The position numbers and the translations under genes were made by a program. A stretch of 64,000 nt of DNA, from positions 196,001 through 260,000 of the forward strand of contig CAUYUJ010016138.1 in assembly GCA_963575745.1 (NCBI GenBank). Reading direction: 5' to 3'. The stretch comes from Prorocentrum cordatum. Lineage: Eukaryota > Sar > Dinophyceae > Prorocentrales > Prorocentraceae. The notes beneath the pieces are model-generated. The model had not been told where the DNA came from and searched no databases. It saw nothing but the letters and a program-made list of their open reading frames with translations. Of this stretch, positions 32,440 to 42,149 are shown one piece after another (within the stretch, counting starts at the first letter, position 1; the number at the start of each line of letters is the position of its first letter).

Positions 32440-32531
32440 CGACAACACCGCCTTCGACACGATGCACTGCCACGTGGCCGCCAGGAGCCTTCAGATCGTC
32501 TACAGGCGATTGCCGATCAGCAGTATTCTTG
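32440..32531 (+). CDS. Internal exon with strong splice borders
   Basis: The acceptor TTCTTGTATTTTTCTTCAG is the best 3' splice site in the window, and the segment ends at CTTG/GTGAGC, a good donor. The open frame encodes DNTAFDTMHCHVAARSLQ and then IVYRRLPISSIL. The segment belongs to a plus-strand gene that probably includes 32142-32300; other exons are not found. The function is not recognised. Confidence 0.45.
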
Positions 32532-32794
32532 GTGAGCCAAGCGCATCATTCCTTGTGCCAGATACGCAAGTCCCTTTGCCACCCACGTCTGTTGGGTTGC
32601 GTTTCCCGTCAAGGCTGCAGGCAGTCTGCGTTGAGATTGCGCGTCCCGTCCTGGTCTCTTGTATCGCGTGCTGCTCGATCCTCTGGGCTAGCGCGTTGAC
32701 TCCAGCTCCAGCAGGCGAGTGCCGGCTGCATCTCCAACGCATGATGTGGCCGCCTTTTGACGTTCGTTTTCAGGGCTGCGGGAAGAACAGGAGG

Positions 32795-32870
32795 AGGATG
32801 AGGAGGAGGAGGAGGAAGAGGGCCAGGAGGAGGAGGAGGAGGAAGAGGAGGAGAAGCAGAAGCAGAAGGA
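32795..32870 (+). repeat. GGA microsatellite
   Basis: GGAGGAGGAGGAAGAGG array immediately downstream of the truncated transposase on minus. Confidence 0.8.
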
Positions 32871-32909
32871 GACGGAAAAGGAACGCGACACATGAGAGCC
32901 GCAGGGGCA

Positions 32910-33787
32910 CTAGGGCACCGTGAAAGAGCCGACGGGGGCAACACAAAGCGGCGGCGAGGCGCCGATGGGGGCCGATGCGGGGAAGCTGCAAATGCGCATG
33001 CGGGCCGGGCCCGTTGCGTTGCATGCTTGGGGCGATTCCAGGTGCAAAGGGGGCCTGGAGTTGTTTTTTTTGTTGCGTCCAGGTTTCCGCATGTTCAGAT
33101 GCGCTTCATCCACTTGGGCGATTGTCTTGTAGTTCTTGGCATCGCTCTTCTTGCGGAGGCCGACGCCAGCGTTCCTCCGAACGGCGGCCGCCTCGGCTAC
33201 CGCTCGGACCCTGGCGCGGGATTTTGCCTGAGCGCTCCTCCTCCCCTTCGGCTTCTTGCCCGCTGCCGGGGCCCGTTCGATGTCGTGGCCGCGTGGAACG
33301 CAGGTGCAACCTTCGTCTGAACTTTAGAAACCCACCTCTCGACCACGCAGTGGTTGCGCCCAGCCCCCCCCCCCGTGATCAGCTTGGGGTAGTCGAACAG
33401 CCGCGTCGTCATCGCGTCCAAAAAAGCCATCCACGATTTGCACTGCACGCCCTCGAAGACGGCGCCTTTCGTCATGGACTTGTGGCTCCCAGGTTTGCGC
33501 GAATCACGCGTGCGACTCCAGTCGCGGCACCGCCACGCCCATGCGCTCTTGTCCTTGCGGTGCGCGAAATCATAGTCGTTCCCACCGCAGCACGGGCGCG
33601 TGTACTTGCCTTGGATGAAGCCTATCACCTGCGCGAGATTGAGGGCTGGCAAGGAGGGCGCATTCGCGCGCGCCCCAGCGCATGCGACCCTTGGGTGCTT
33701 CACCAGGCGCAAGAAATCCTCGCGGGAACTGGTGTCTGCTACGCGGAGCTTCCCGCGGCACTCGTTGACGTTGGCATGTTGCGCCAT
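32910..33787 (-). pseudogene. Truncated Merlin/IS1595-like DDE transposase
   Basis: From ATG at 33787 the product starts MAQHANVNECRGKLRV. It then has a zinc-ribbon-like region (YTRPCCGGNDYDFA, then WAWRCRDWS), the 'S-x-x-x-G-x-x-F-e' step (HKSMTKGAVFEGV) and a following helix (CKSWMAFLDAM). After a frame change near 33290 comes a basic linker and YKTIAQVDEAHLNMRKPG, which fits the first catalytic Asp and the K-R-K-P-G of Merlin/ISXO2-type transposases. The second and third catalytic residues are missing: the frame drifts into unrelated sequence and a GGA array. Such enzymes cut and paste DNA elements. The family call rests on motif order, without alignment. It is non-functional as it stands. 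Confidence 0.5.
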
Positions 33788-34194
33788 TGCGCCGCTGGGC
33801 CTGGCGCGGGGCGGCGGGGCGCGGCGGGGCGTCTTAGCGATGGGGCGTTTCAGGCAAAATGGCGCTGCAATCGACCCAAAACGGCCGCGGGAACAATGCG
33901 GCGACGTTGACGACGACCGCGACGACGGAACAGTGGGCAATCGCGACTGGGCGACATGTTTCAGCTTGAGACAAGCACAATGGGAACTCACAGGTGCGTG
34001 GGAGTCCAGAAACCGATATTTTCACAGGAACGGCACCCCCCAACTCCTCGGGGGCACAACGGCGCGCGCAACCTCGGCTGCGCGCGCCGCGCCCGTGTCC
34101 GAGCTGAGAGCGCCGACGCTGCCCGAGGACCCAAGAATCGCTCGCTTGCCATCCCCGTTGCCCATGCCGCCGCCCAGGGCGGCCAGGGCCTCCG

Positions 34195-34219
34195 CCCCCC
34201 CCCCCCCCCCCCCCCCCCC
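34195..34219 (+). repeat. Run of 25 C
   Basis: A pure C homopolymer lies within the 3' part of the P-loop gene, where it would encode poly-Gly on minus. It is prone to slippage and to sequencing or assembly error. Confidence 0.9.
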
Positions 34220-35248
34220 TCGAGCGCATCCCCCAGGGCCTGCGCGAGCGGCATGTCTGGCCCCTCGGCTTTGGCTGGGGGCGGGGAACAGGGGTCAAGG
34301 CAGACGTTGCTGGGCCCGAGGAGGCGCCTGAACTTGCGAGTGTCAGGCGATAGGTGCTCCCTCGCGACGCGCGCGGCGGGGGCTGCCTGCGCGTCGGGCA
34401 CGCGCCTCGCCTGCGCCGCCTGCACGGCGGAGTCGATGAACGCCCTCTCTTGTTGCAAGAGTTTCTGCCAGTCAGCAGGAGGGGTCGTGCCGCCATTCTT
34501 GGGCGCTCCGTGCAAAGTTTTCCCCTCTGTGAGGTGCTCGCCCATGCCCTCGACGTTCTTCCGCTGCGCGTCGGCCTCCTGCGCCCCCGCGCGCCGCCAG
34601 TAGACGAACTTCTTGGCGTTGGCGATGAACGCCGCCCTCTTGAAGACGGCCACGATGCACGCGGGTGTCATCTTCTCGTGGGACGTGGGGCGCGGAGCAT
34701 GTTGAATATCTTTTCGAATTTGGCGTGGGGCCAGAAGTCGCCCTTGGCCGCGCGGTCGCCATGGGCCTGGTCAGCAACGGCACGGGGCCCTCCCGCGACT
34801 AACTTCGTGGCGCCCCACCTCGCCCAGCACATGCTTTCGAATTGTCCCACGTCCAAGGGCGACTTCGCCATCTTCGCTGGCAGCTGGTTGAGCACCCGTC
34901 GTCGACGAAATCCGTCATGGTGAGGGCGCCTTGCTCCCCGCGAAGGAAGTCGATCTCGGGCGTCACCCTGATGCACACCTTGTCCTGGTCAAGCCCGCGC
35001 GCCCTTGCGTCGCGGTCGCACATGGCGAACAAGTGCGTCTTGCCCACGGGGGTCTTCCCGCAGTCTGGCTTGCCCACGAGGGCGAGCGACGTCGGCGGGT
35101 CGATGCACTCCTCCAGGATGTTCAGGAACCAGGGCTTGACATGCGTCTCGCAAAGGAACAAGTTGCGCTGGCATTCCTTCTTGGCAAGAACCCCCTCGGC
35201 CAGCACGTTCCGCAGCGCCTGGTCCACCGGCGCAATCGGCCAGCCGTG

Positions 35249-35805
35249 CAGCGGCGCCCCCTGCTTGAGCGCCTTCGTCTGCCACACCAGCCGGGCGCGC
35301 TCGGAGGTCGTCCGCGGTGCGTTCTCGATGACGCATGCGGACCCAGCGTCGGCATCTTCGTCGCTCACCTTGTAGAACGTGTCGACTTTGCTCTTCTGTT
35401 AGACCTCGGGGGACAGGTGGAACTGGCGAAATTGCTTGCCACCCATGCGCTCGAAGATGTACTCGAACACGCGAACGCCGATCTTTGGGTGCTGGAAGAC
35501 TAGCCTGCGCACGCTGCCGACTGCGGCGCAGCGGCGCCCCCTGCTTGAGCGCCTTCGTCTGCCGCACCAGCCGGGCGCGCTCGGAGGTCGTCCGCGGTGC
35601 GTTCTTGATGACGCATGCGGACCCAGCGTCGATATCTTCGTCGCTCACCTCGTAGAACGCGTCGACTTTGCTCTTCTGTTAGACCTCGGGGGACAGGTGG
35701 AACTGGCGAAATTGCTTGCCACCCATGCGCTCGAAGATGCACTGGAACACGCGAACGCCGATCTTTGGGTGCTGGAAGACTAGCCTGCGCACGCTGCCGA
35801 CTGCG
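35249..35805 (-). repeat. 280-bp tandem duplication inside the P-loop gene
   Basis: Copies 35249-35525 and 35529-35805 are nearly identical; for example GATCTTTGGGTGCTGGAAG recurs at an exact 280-bp offset. I count only about ten differences. The period is not a multiple of three, so the duplication shifts the frame. Both copies carry the same in-frame TAA, so the nonsense change came before the duplication. Confidence 0.9.
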
Positions 35806-36266
35806 AGCGTCGAGAACACTTGAAATGTCATCTTTGTCTTGGGTCCGAGCACGACGTGTTTGATGATTGACTTCGCTCCGTTCCCTGGGTCCAAGATGCA
35901 CATCTGCATCTGGCAGTCAGCGGGCAGAGGCTCCCTGAAACTGAACGGGAGCGGCAAATCGTGCCAAGTGTTGTTATTCGAAGCCTCCCTGTACTTCGCC
36001 TCCAGGTCAGCTGGGATCGCGTCGGCGCGGTCGGCGACAAAATCGATCCAGCGCACGAGGGGTTTGTCAAGCGCAGACGCGGCAGTAGTGACCTCTAAGA
36101 AAGCGTCGGTTTTACCCTGCGGGAGAACAGGGGTGACCACGCACTCTTCGAGAGGGCGGCAGTAGTAGCCGTCGGTCAGGGTCTTCGCGTCCTCGTATAC
36201 CGACATGGGTTGCGGGGAGCGCTCGGCCGACCAGGGGGGCTGCAAGTGCGTGGGGGAGCCGAAAAG

Positions 36267-36287
36267 CTTGAGCCGCAAAAGCTACCA
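36267..36287 (-). other. Possible decayed spliced-leader relict
   Basis: On minus the sequence is TGGTAGCTTTTGCGGCTCAA plus G. It matches the 21-nt dinoflagellate leader core at 15 positions, including GTAGC and the terminal GGCTCAAG. It ends 60 nt before the ATG of the P-loop gene, where a trans-spliced leader would sit. A match this good could occur about once by chance in a window of this size, so position is the main argument. Confidence 0.3.
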
Positions 36288-36520
36288 AACATGTTTGTGT
36301 CATGCGTAGTTAATGAAATTGCTGCCCTCATTTCTGGTTTCCCCGCTCTCCCAGAGTTTGCCCTGGTAGTTCTCTGGTGACAATTTCGCCGCTTGCCTTG
36401 GGGACCTTGTGTGCGTGTTCCCTGCAGTGTCATCGAGCGGGTGCCCATGTTGCTTCTCATGAGGATGATGCATTTTTCTTGTCGGACCGCTTAAGCTGGT
36501 CTCGTCTGCCGCGCGCCCAC

Positions 36521-36889
36521 TCAATCCGAATCAGAAAATGACGAGGACGACGAGGCCGAGGAAACCGAGCCCGAATAATCACTGGACAACCCCTTCTTCG
36601 CAGGGCGCTTCTTCACCACCTTTTGCTCTCTGGCCTTCTGCTCCTTGGCCGCCGCCGCCGCGCGGCTCTTCTCGCGGCGGCGCCGCGCTGCTTCCTTGTT
36701 CTCCATGTTCCCCTCCGCGTACGACGTCTTCTTCTTGGTAGAAACGCCCGCCGCGGGGGGCGGCTGCTTGTTGGTAAACCGCCTCGCTGTTGCGGCGGGC
36801 GGAGCCGTCCAGCCGTTGTTGGCTCTGAGCTGAAAAACGCTCCTCTCCTTAGTGTCCGTCGTCTTCACCCCCTGTCCAGGCTTACCCAC
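36521..36889 (-). CDS. Small basic protein with Ser/Asp-rich tail (exon or short gene)
   Basis: An open frame of about 120 codons ends in TGA at 36521. It begins near a possible acceptor (GCCTGGACAG at about 36875); no ATG is close, so the 5' end probably lies in another exon. Order: a neutral N-terminal part (VFQLRANNGWTAPPAATARR), a Lys/Arg-rich helix (ENKEAARRRREKSRAAAAA), KKRPAKK, then an acidic serine tail (SSSFSDSD). Third positions are strongly G/C. It could bind nucleic acid, but no family is recognised. It is on the same strand and 315 bp upstream of the P-loop gene. Confidence 0.5.
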   Translation of the reverse strand: MGKPGQGVKTTDTKERSVFQLRANNGWTAPPAATARRFTNKQPPPAAGVSTKKKTSYAEGNMENKEAARRRREKSRAAAAAKEQKAREQKVVKKRPAKKGLSSDYSGSVSSASSSSSFSDSD

Positions 36890-37089
36890 CTCGGGTGCGG
36901 TACTTGATAGCAGGACGGCGCTTGAGCCTCAAACCAGCTACGGAAGAGAATACTCGAGACGAGAATGTAACTTGGTGGTGTGTTTCCACATTGAAAACAA
37001 ACATAGAATTCCTCAGTATGTGGGTGACAATGGTGATACCGATTATGCTTCTCAAGGGGTTCCGAAGGCCATTGCGACGATAGACCTGT

Positions 37090-37880
37090 TTCAAGGTGCT
37101 GCTGATAACGACGGTGGTGACACGCATCCCTTTGAAGGTGATGGCGATGACGATGGTGATGACGAGTATGTGATTCAAGATGCTGCTGATGACGATGGTG
37201 ATGACGAGTATGTGTTTCAAGATGCTGCTGATGACGATGTTGGTGATGACGAGTCAGTATGTGTTTCAAGATGCTGCTGATTACGATGGTGATGACGAGT
37301 ATGTGTTTCAAGACGTTGCTGATGACGATGGTGATGACGAGCATGTGTTTCAAGATGCTGCTTATGACGATGATGCTGACGAGTCTGTGTTTCAAGATGC
37401 TGCTGATGACGATGGTGATGACGAGTATCTGTTTCAAGATGCTGCTGATGACGATGTTGATGACGAGCATGTGTTTTAAGATGCTGTTGATGACGATGAT
37501 GATGATGAGGAGGAGGAGTATGTGTTTCAAGATGTTGCTGATGACCATGATGATGACGAGTATGTGATTCAATATGCTGCTGGTTACGATGGTGATGACG
37601 AGTATATGTTTCAAGATGCTGCTGATGACGATGGTGATGACGAGCATGTTTTTAAGATGCTGCAGATGGCGATGGTGATGACGAGTATGTGTTTCAAGAT
37701 GCTGCTGATGACGATGATGATGACGAGCATGTGTTTCAAGATGCTGCTGATGACGATGATGATGACGAGTCTGTGTTTCAATATGCTGCTGATTACGATG
37801 GTGATGACGAGTCTGTGTTTGAATATGCTGCTGATTTCGATGGTGATGACGAGCATCTGTTTCGAGATGCTGCCCTTTCC
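37090..37880 (+). repeat. 42-bp minisatellite, about 18 units
   Basis: The unit is close to GATGCTGCTGATGACGATGG followed by TGATGACGAGTATGTGTTTC and AA. Because 42 is a multiple of three, one plus frame reads a 14-residue acidic repeat, DAADDDGDDEYVFQ, and a minus frame reads ITIVISSILKHILV. Small indels and stops (for example TTTTAAG near 37473) break the plus frame. The plus frame upstream from about 36990 is also protein-like, so a degenerate acidic-repeat protein is possible. Confidence 0.85.
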
Positions 37881-38443
37881 TGTCGTGCCCCCGCCCTATT
37901 CTCGGAGATGGCCGTTTCGACATCACCCTGGGATCCCCAAGATCATCCCTTGTCAGGGGCAGATTGCGAGTAGCAGAAATCAAAGTCAATGAATCCTCTG
38001 GTATGCGTTGGGCCTCACAGGGCACCATCCGATGGGAAGCACAGCAGATCAGACTAAGGGGATAACTTGCTGGGCCTAGGCACTCTATTGCCTATAGCGG
38101 GTTCCATAAGTCCTCCTCTCCTTCCTCCTCTTCCTCCTCCTCCTCCGCCTCCACCTCCGTCTCTTCCTCCTCGCCCCTCTTACTTCCAGTGGGTGAGCGC
38201 CGAAGCACGTTCCAGAGAGACATCTTAACCCTTAATCCCTCGATTCTCCAGCCTCCGGAGGCCCGGAACAAACACTAGCGAATCACATGTGTTTTTCTTT
38301 TGTGGCGGTAACAGCAGAAATCCTTATGTGCTGAACTACAAGCTTTGGGAAAACTATTGGACCCCCCCCCAAAAAAAAAAGATTACACAGAGAGTGCGGG
38401 GATGTTCTTTGGACGTGTCCCTTCGGACGGGTGTTCCTTGGAA

Positions 38444-38875
38444 TTTCCGAAAGTTTTCCCCTCCAGCACTTCAGTTTCTTTGGTTTTTCCTGGTTGTCCC
38501 AATTGTTTTCCCAAGTTTATGGCATTCCTTCAGAAAGGTGGGAGAGGGGGAGGAGGCGGAGGAGGACGAGGAGGAGGAGGAGGAAGAGGAGGATGATCGG
38601 GAAGAGGATGAGGAGGAAGAGGGAGGAATCATTGTTTTTTTGCTGGTTTTTACAATGGGTTTCTGAAAGTTTTCGCCTCCAGCACTTCAGTTTCTTTGTT
38701 TTCTTTGGTTTCCCCCATGGTTTTCCCAAAGTTATGGCACTCCTTCAGAAAAGGGGGAGGGGGAGGAGGCGGAGGAGGACGAGGAGGAGGAGGAAGAGGA
38801 GGATGATCGGGAAGAGGATGAGGAGGAAGAGGGAGAAGGATGAGGAGGAAGAGGAATGCGCGACGAACGAAAACA
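38444..38875 (+). repeat. 216-bp tandem duplication carrying a GGA array
   Basis: TTTCCGAAAGTTTTCCCCTC at 38444 recurs as TTTCTGAAAGTTTTCGCCTC at 38660, with the following CAGCACTTCAGTTTCTTTG and the GGAGGA/GATGATCGGGAAGAGG tail conserved in both. The array is therefore part of the duplicated unit. Confidence 0.85.
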
Positions 38876-38879
38876 CACA

Positions 38880-38912
38880 GAAGAGAGAGCGAGAGAGAGA
38901 GAGAGAAGCAGG
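38880..38912 (+). repeat. GA microsatellite
   Basis: GAGAGAGCGAGAGAGAGAGA run. Confidence 0.8.
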
Positions 38913-38919
38913 AAACCCT

Positions 38920-39810
38920 CGGAGGGCCGAAAGCCCGCCGAATCATCCAGTCTGGAGCTGAAATACCAGACACGCAAAAACCACCAGGCCCCCTTTGCAC
39001 CTGAAGCCCTTGGGGCTTGGTGGCGTATTGTTGTTCGCCGGGCCGCGCCAAACTCGAGAAAAGGTAGTGCGCGCGCGATTTGGGGGATGCCATCAGGTTG
39101 TTTTTTTCCGGTGGTCGGGGCAAGCCAGGAGGAAACATGCACGCAGATTGTGCAATCAGTGGGCGTTAGGGGTACTGCCTCCACGAGGGTCGGTACTAAT
39201 CGTTGCAATGTTTCTTGGGGTCATGTTTGCGTCCCGTGGGAGGCCGAACGGCTTCGGAACGCAGATTGTTCGTGTGCCGACATGACAGTGGCGTAGCCAC
39301 GAAGGAAATTATCAGTCGCATCGCGTGACGGGTGTGCACAATTGCGGGATCTGTGGCTCTGCGAGGGCGAGTCTCTAGTATGTATACGTGTCCCCAGGGA
39401 ATGTCCGACAGGAAATGCGTGAGATGTGCACTGAAACGAGACTTCCGTAATCATGCATGTGCACATGCCCGAGGAATTGCGATGCAGCCCTGCCCTGCGG
39501 ATTGCGCGGGGCCGATCCGAGCATGCATGTATTCATGCATCCCATTCTTCCTCCATCATCCACCATCTCATCATCTTATCGCGAATCCTGATACGGCGAA
39601 GGCTTGCATGGGGGCCCGCCGGATTGAATCGTTTCGCTCACTCCGCCGGCCCATTTCGTACCACCGTTGGTGTGCCAACACATTCCAAGACGTCACAATC
39701 ATGTCCCAACTGGCCGCCAAAAATTGCATCCGAGCAGGGTTGCGGACGGCTCCCAGGAGGCCTGAGAGAGCGCAGGACCCGCCCATGAGGGCTCGGCGGT
39801 CCACGCGGGG
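38920..39810. other. No gene seen
   Basis: Moderate GC sequence; no splice-bounded or protein-like segment that I can support. Confidence 0.35.
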
Positions 39811-39814
39811 TACC

Positions 39815-39915
39815 AGCGCCGACGACGACGACGTCGACGACGACGACCCCGACCCCGACCACGACCACGACCACGACGACAACGGCGGCGGCGGCAACGA
39901 CGACGACGCTGACGT
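39815..39915 (+). repeat. GAC/CGACCC trinucleotide-type microsatellite
   Basis: Runs of GACGACGAC and CACGACCACGACC, then GGCGGCGGC. It reads as poly-Asp on plus. Confidence 0.7.
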
Positions 39916-39949
39916 GGGCCAGAGTCCTCAGGGATGGTTCTTGGGATAT

Positions 39950-40850
39950 CTTCGGAAGTCTCTCGGGGGCCGCTGGGGGGGAATTTGGGGGCCTCTTGGA
40001 GGCCACTTGGAAGCTTCCTGGGAGCCTCTTGGGGGCCTCTTCGGGCTTCCTGGGGACCTCAACGGAGAGCGGCGACGTAACAAGCTCTTCACACCAAGGC
40101 TCCCAAGAGCGAAGAGTGCCTTGAGCCCTCTCGGGCAAGTTCCTGAGGCGCTCTTTCCGTTTCCGTACCAGCCCAGGTCGAATGGCCTTCGGCCCATCCC
40201 GCCACCGTGCTTGGGTTGTGGGTGGTCGTAGGCCACTAGGATGTTCGTTGGGACGATGCGGCAGGCCTCTCGGCGGCCTCTTGGTGAACGTTCTGCGGCT
40301 TCTTTGGTGCCGTTCTGGGGCATCGTGGGGGCATCTTGGGGGTGTCGTGGAACCTTTCAGGGGCCTCTTGTGGCCCTCTTGGTGTACCTTTTTTTGAGGG
40401 GGGCGGCTGACTCGGATCTTCGGTTCGTGCTCCCCCACGTTGGGCCCTTCTTGAGGCCGTCGTAGGGCCCTTTTGCGCCGTCTTGGGCACCTCTTGGGCC
40501 GTTTTGGGGCCTTCTTAGGTCGTCTTGGGGCCCTCTTTCAGGCCCCTGGGGTTGTCTTGGGGCGGTCGTGGGGGCCTCTTTGGGGCGTCTTGGAGCGTCG
40601 GAAGCTAGAAAAGTCGAGAGGGCTCCCAACACACTGCAAAGCCCTAAGAACATCCATGATTTTGGCCTCTCGTGGCGCTCTTGAAAGGCTGTTGGGGCTC
40701 TCTTGGGGCGCCTCGAAGGCTTCTTGGGCAGTGATTGGGGCCATCTTGGTCGTTTTGGGTCGATCGTGCGGCGACTCGGGGCACTCTTGGACCGTCTGGT
40801 CGGCCTTTTGAGGCCCTCTTGGCCCGTCTTGGGGTCCCCCTTGGCTCCTG
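39950..40850. repeat. Degenerate minisatellite of CTTGGGGC-type units
   Basis: Nearly 900 bp of irregular GGGCCTCTTGGGGGCC and CGTCTTGGGGCC units at 12-18 bp spacing. It is the largest of several such tracts in the window (also 6.2-7.7, 19.9-20.35 and 22.7-22.95 kb). The Pro/Arg-rich minus readings are by-products. Confidence 0.65.
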
Positions 40851-41247
40851 GAAAAGTCACGCGCGTCTCAGAGGGCACGTGCCAAGCCTCAAGAGATTTG
40901 AGAGCTCGGGGCCTGGGCCTGTCAAAGAATCCTCAGGATTGAGGACTGGGGCTGCGTCGATGGAGCAAAGCACCTGGGGACACTCCAAATCGTTCCTCAA
41001 GGGCACGTTGCCGGATGTTCGAGTAGGTTGATTGTGCCGAAGAGGGTGCAACGAAACAATCGTGACAGCGGCAGGATCTTCCTCCAGCATTGTCAGCGCG
41101 GGCGTCACGACCTGATCGCGGACTCCACGCGGAGGCTGGGCCTCTGCACCCCTTGCAGTTTCAACATGTAGTGCCGTCTGCGGGGTAGACAGCGCGATTG
41201 GTGGACTCGTGATATCGGGTCCTCAACTTCCCCTGCCAGTCCTGCCT

Positions 41248-41400
41248 TCAGCTTCCTGAGGAGCGGCATCAGGCTTTGATCTCACCCTCGCCATGCCATC
41301 AGCTCCCGTAGGAGCGACATCCGTCTTCACACTCCCCCCTCTGTCATGTCATCAGCTCCATTCGGAATGACATCAGGCGCTAAAATCCCCCAGTCGTACC
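41248..41400 (+). repeat. Three 52-bp tandem units, each with a hairpin
   Basis: Units start near 41248, 41297 and 41349. The central unit has CAGCTCCCGTAGGAGCGACA, whose GCTCC/GGAGC arms form a short stem; the first has GCTTCCTGAGGAGC. A CACCCTC or ACACTCCCCC spacer follows each hairpin. Confidence 0.65.
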
Positions 41401-42149
41401 CGTAGCCATCGCCCGAGGTAGTAGTTCTGGACATCCGTGGCTGCGGAGTGGTACCGATGAAGGCGCAATATCTATCAAGAATATGTTGCCGTGAGGTCGG
41501 GCTTCAACGTAGTTCGCTGCCCTGACTCGTCGGCCACTTTTAAAGGTCTACGCATCGAGGCCGGATTGCGGCTGGTATTGAATTCGATGTGTTTAGATCC
41601 TGTGCTCGAGCTCGTCGATCGCCAGTCGAACACGTCTCTCGACGCTGGACCTCGGCACGATTTCTTGCCGATGCTCTGCGCCGAGCTGGATGAGACAGTC
41701 CTGGGACTTTTTCATGGAGGAGGAGGGGGAGGAGGACCAGTGTACACCCATCATTCGCCAACGATGTAGCAATCAATCCTCCCTCCGAGTTCCTTTTTGA
41801 ACTTGTCCCTACAAGGATTCACTTGTTTCACTCGCTGTCCCTCATGTGTCCACCCTGTTATCCTTCCACGGCGCCCTGGCGCCCCCCTGCAGCGCTCCTG
41901 CGGCATCTTGACACAGGCCGCTTGTCCGCATGCCCGCATGCCCCTGGAAGGACTCAGTTGCATTGAAGGAAGCGCCCCGTTGGAAAACAAGCGTTTGGAA
42001 ATCTGGATCTGAACCAGAACACACCTTTCTTGAGATTGCAATGCCGCGAGTCACTTTTACTGTTGCGTCTTGGCGATCCTGAATCGTGTCCGAATATCTG
42101 TTTGGAGCTCCAACGTCACGAAACAACATTACTCGTTACTGTTGCGGTC

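Larger units (their letters stand above)
33988..36206 (-). pseudogene. P-loop NTPase gene, decayed and internally duplicated
   Basis: From ATG at 36206 (MSVYEDAKTLTDGYYC) a protein-like frame runs to an in-frame TAA at 35681-35679, continues in the same frame, and is disrupted by a 280-bp tandem duplication (35249-35805) that shifts the frame. The next good frame holds PTSLALVGKPDCGKTP, a Walker A-type loop, then an acidic ALTMTDFVDDG that could be Walker B. A one-base shift leads to LNQLPAKMAKSPLDVGQFES, and another to IVAVFKRAAFIANAKKFVYW. The C-terminal part becomes Ala/Pro-rich and crosses a 25-C run. Order and spacing recall Rep/SF3-type helicases or AAA-like ATPases; I cannot decide. 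No introns are apparent. It lies just upstream of the transposase fragment. Confidence 0.5.

Noticed and set aside
35249-35805. Possible genetic code change (TAA as Gln) from the repeated in-frame TAA
   Set aside because: The two copies arose by duplication, so this is one event. The gene also has frameshifts, so simple decay explains it.
36865-38028. 387-codon open frame on minus with ITIVISSILKHILV repeats
   Set aside because: It exists because the 42-bp minisatellite period is a multiple of three and the unit lacks stops in that frame. The plus frame is at least as plausible.
41395-41415. CCGTAGCCAT, the first 10 bases of the spliced leader
   Set aside because: Similarity stops after 10 bases and no coding region follows. 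Such a match is expected by chance in this length of sequence.
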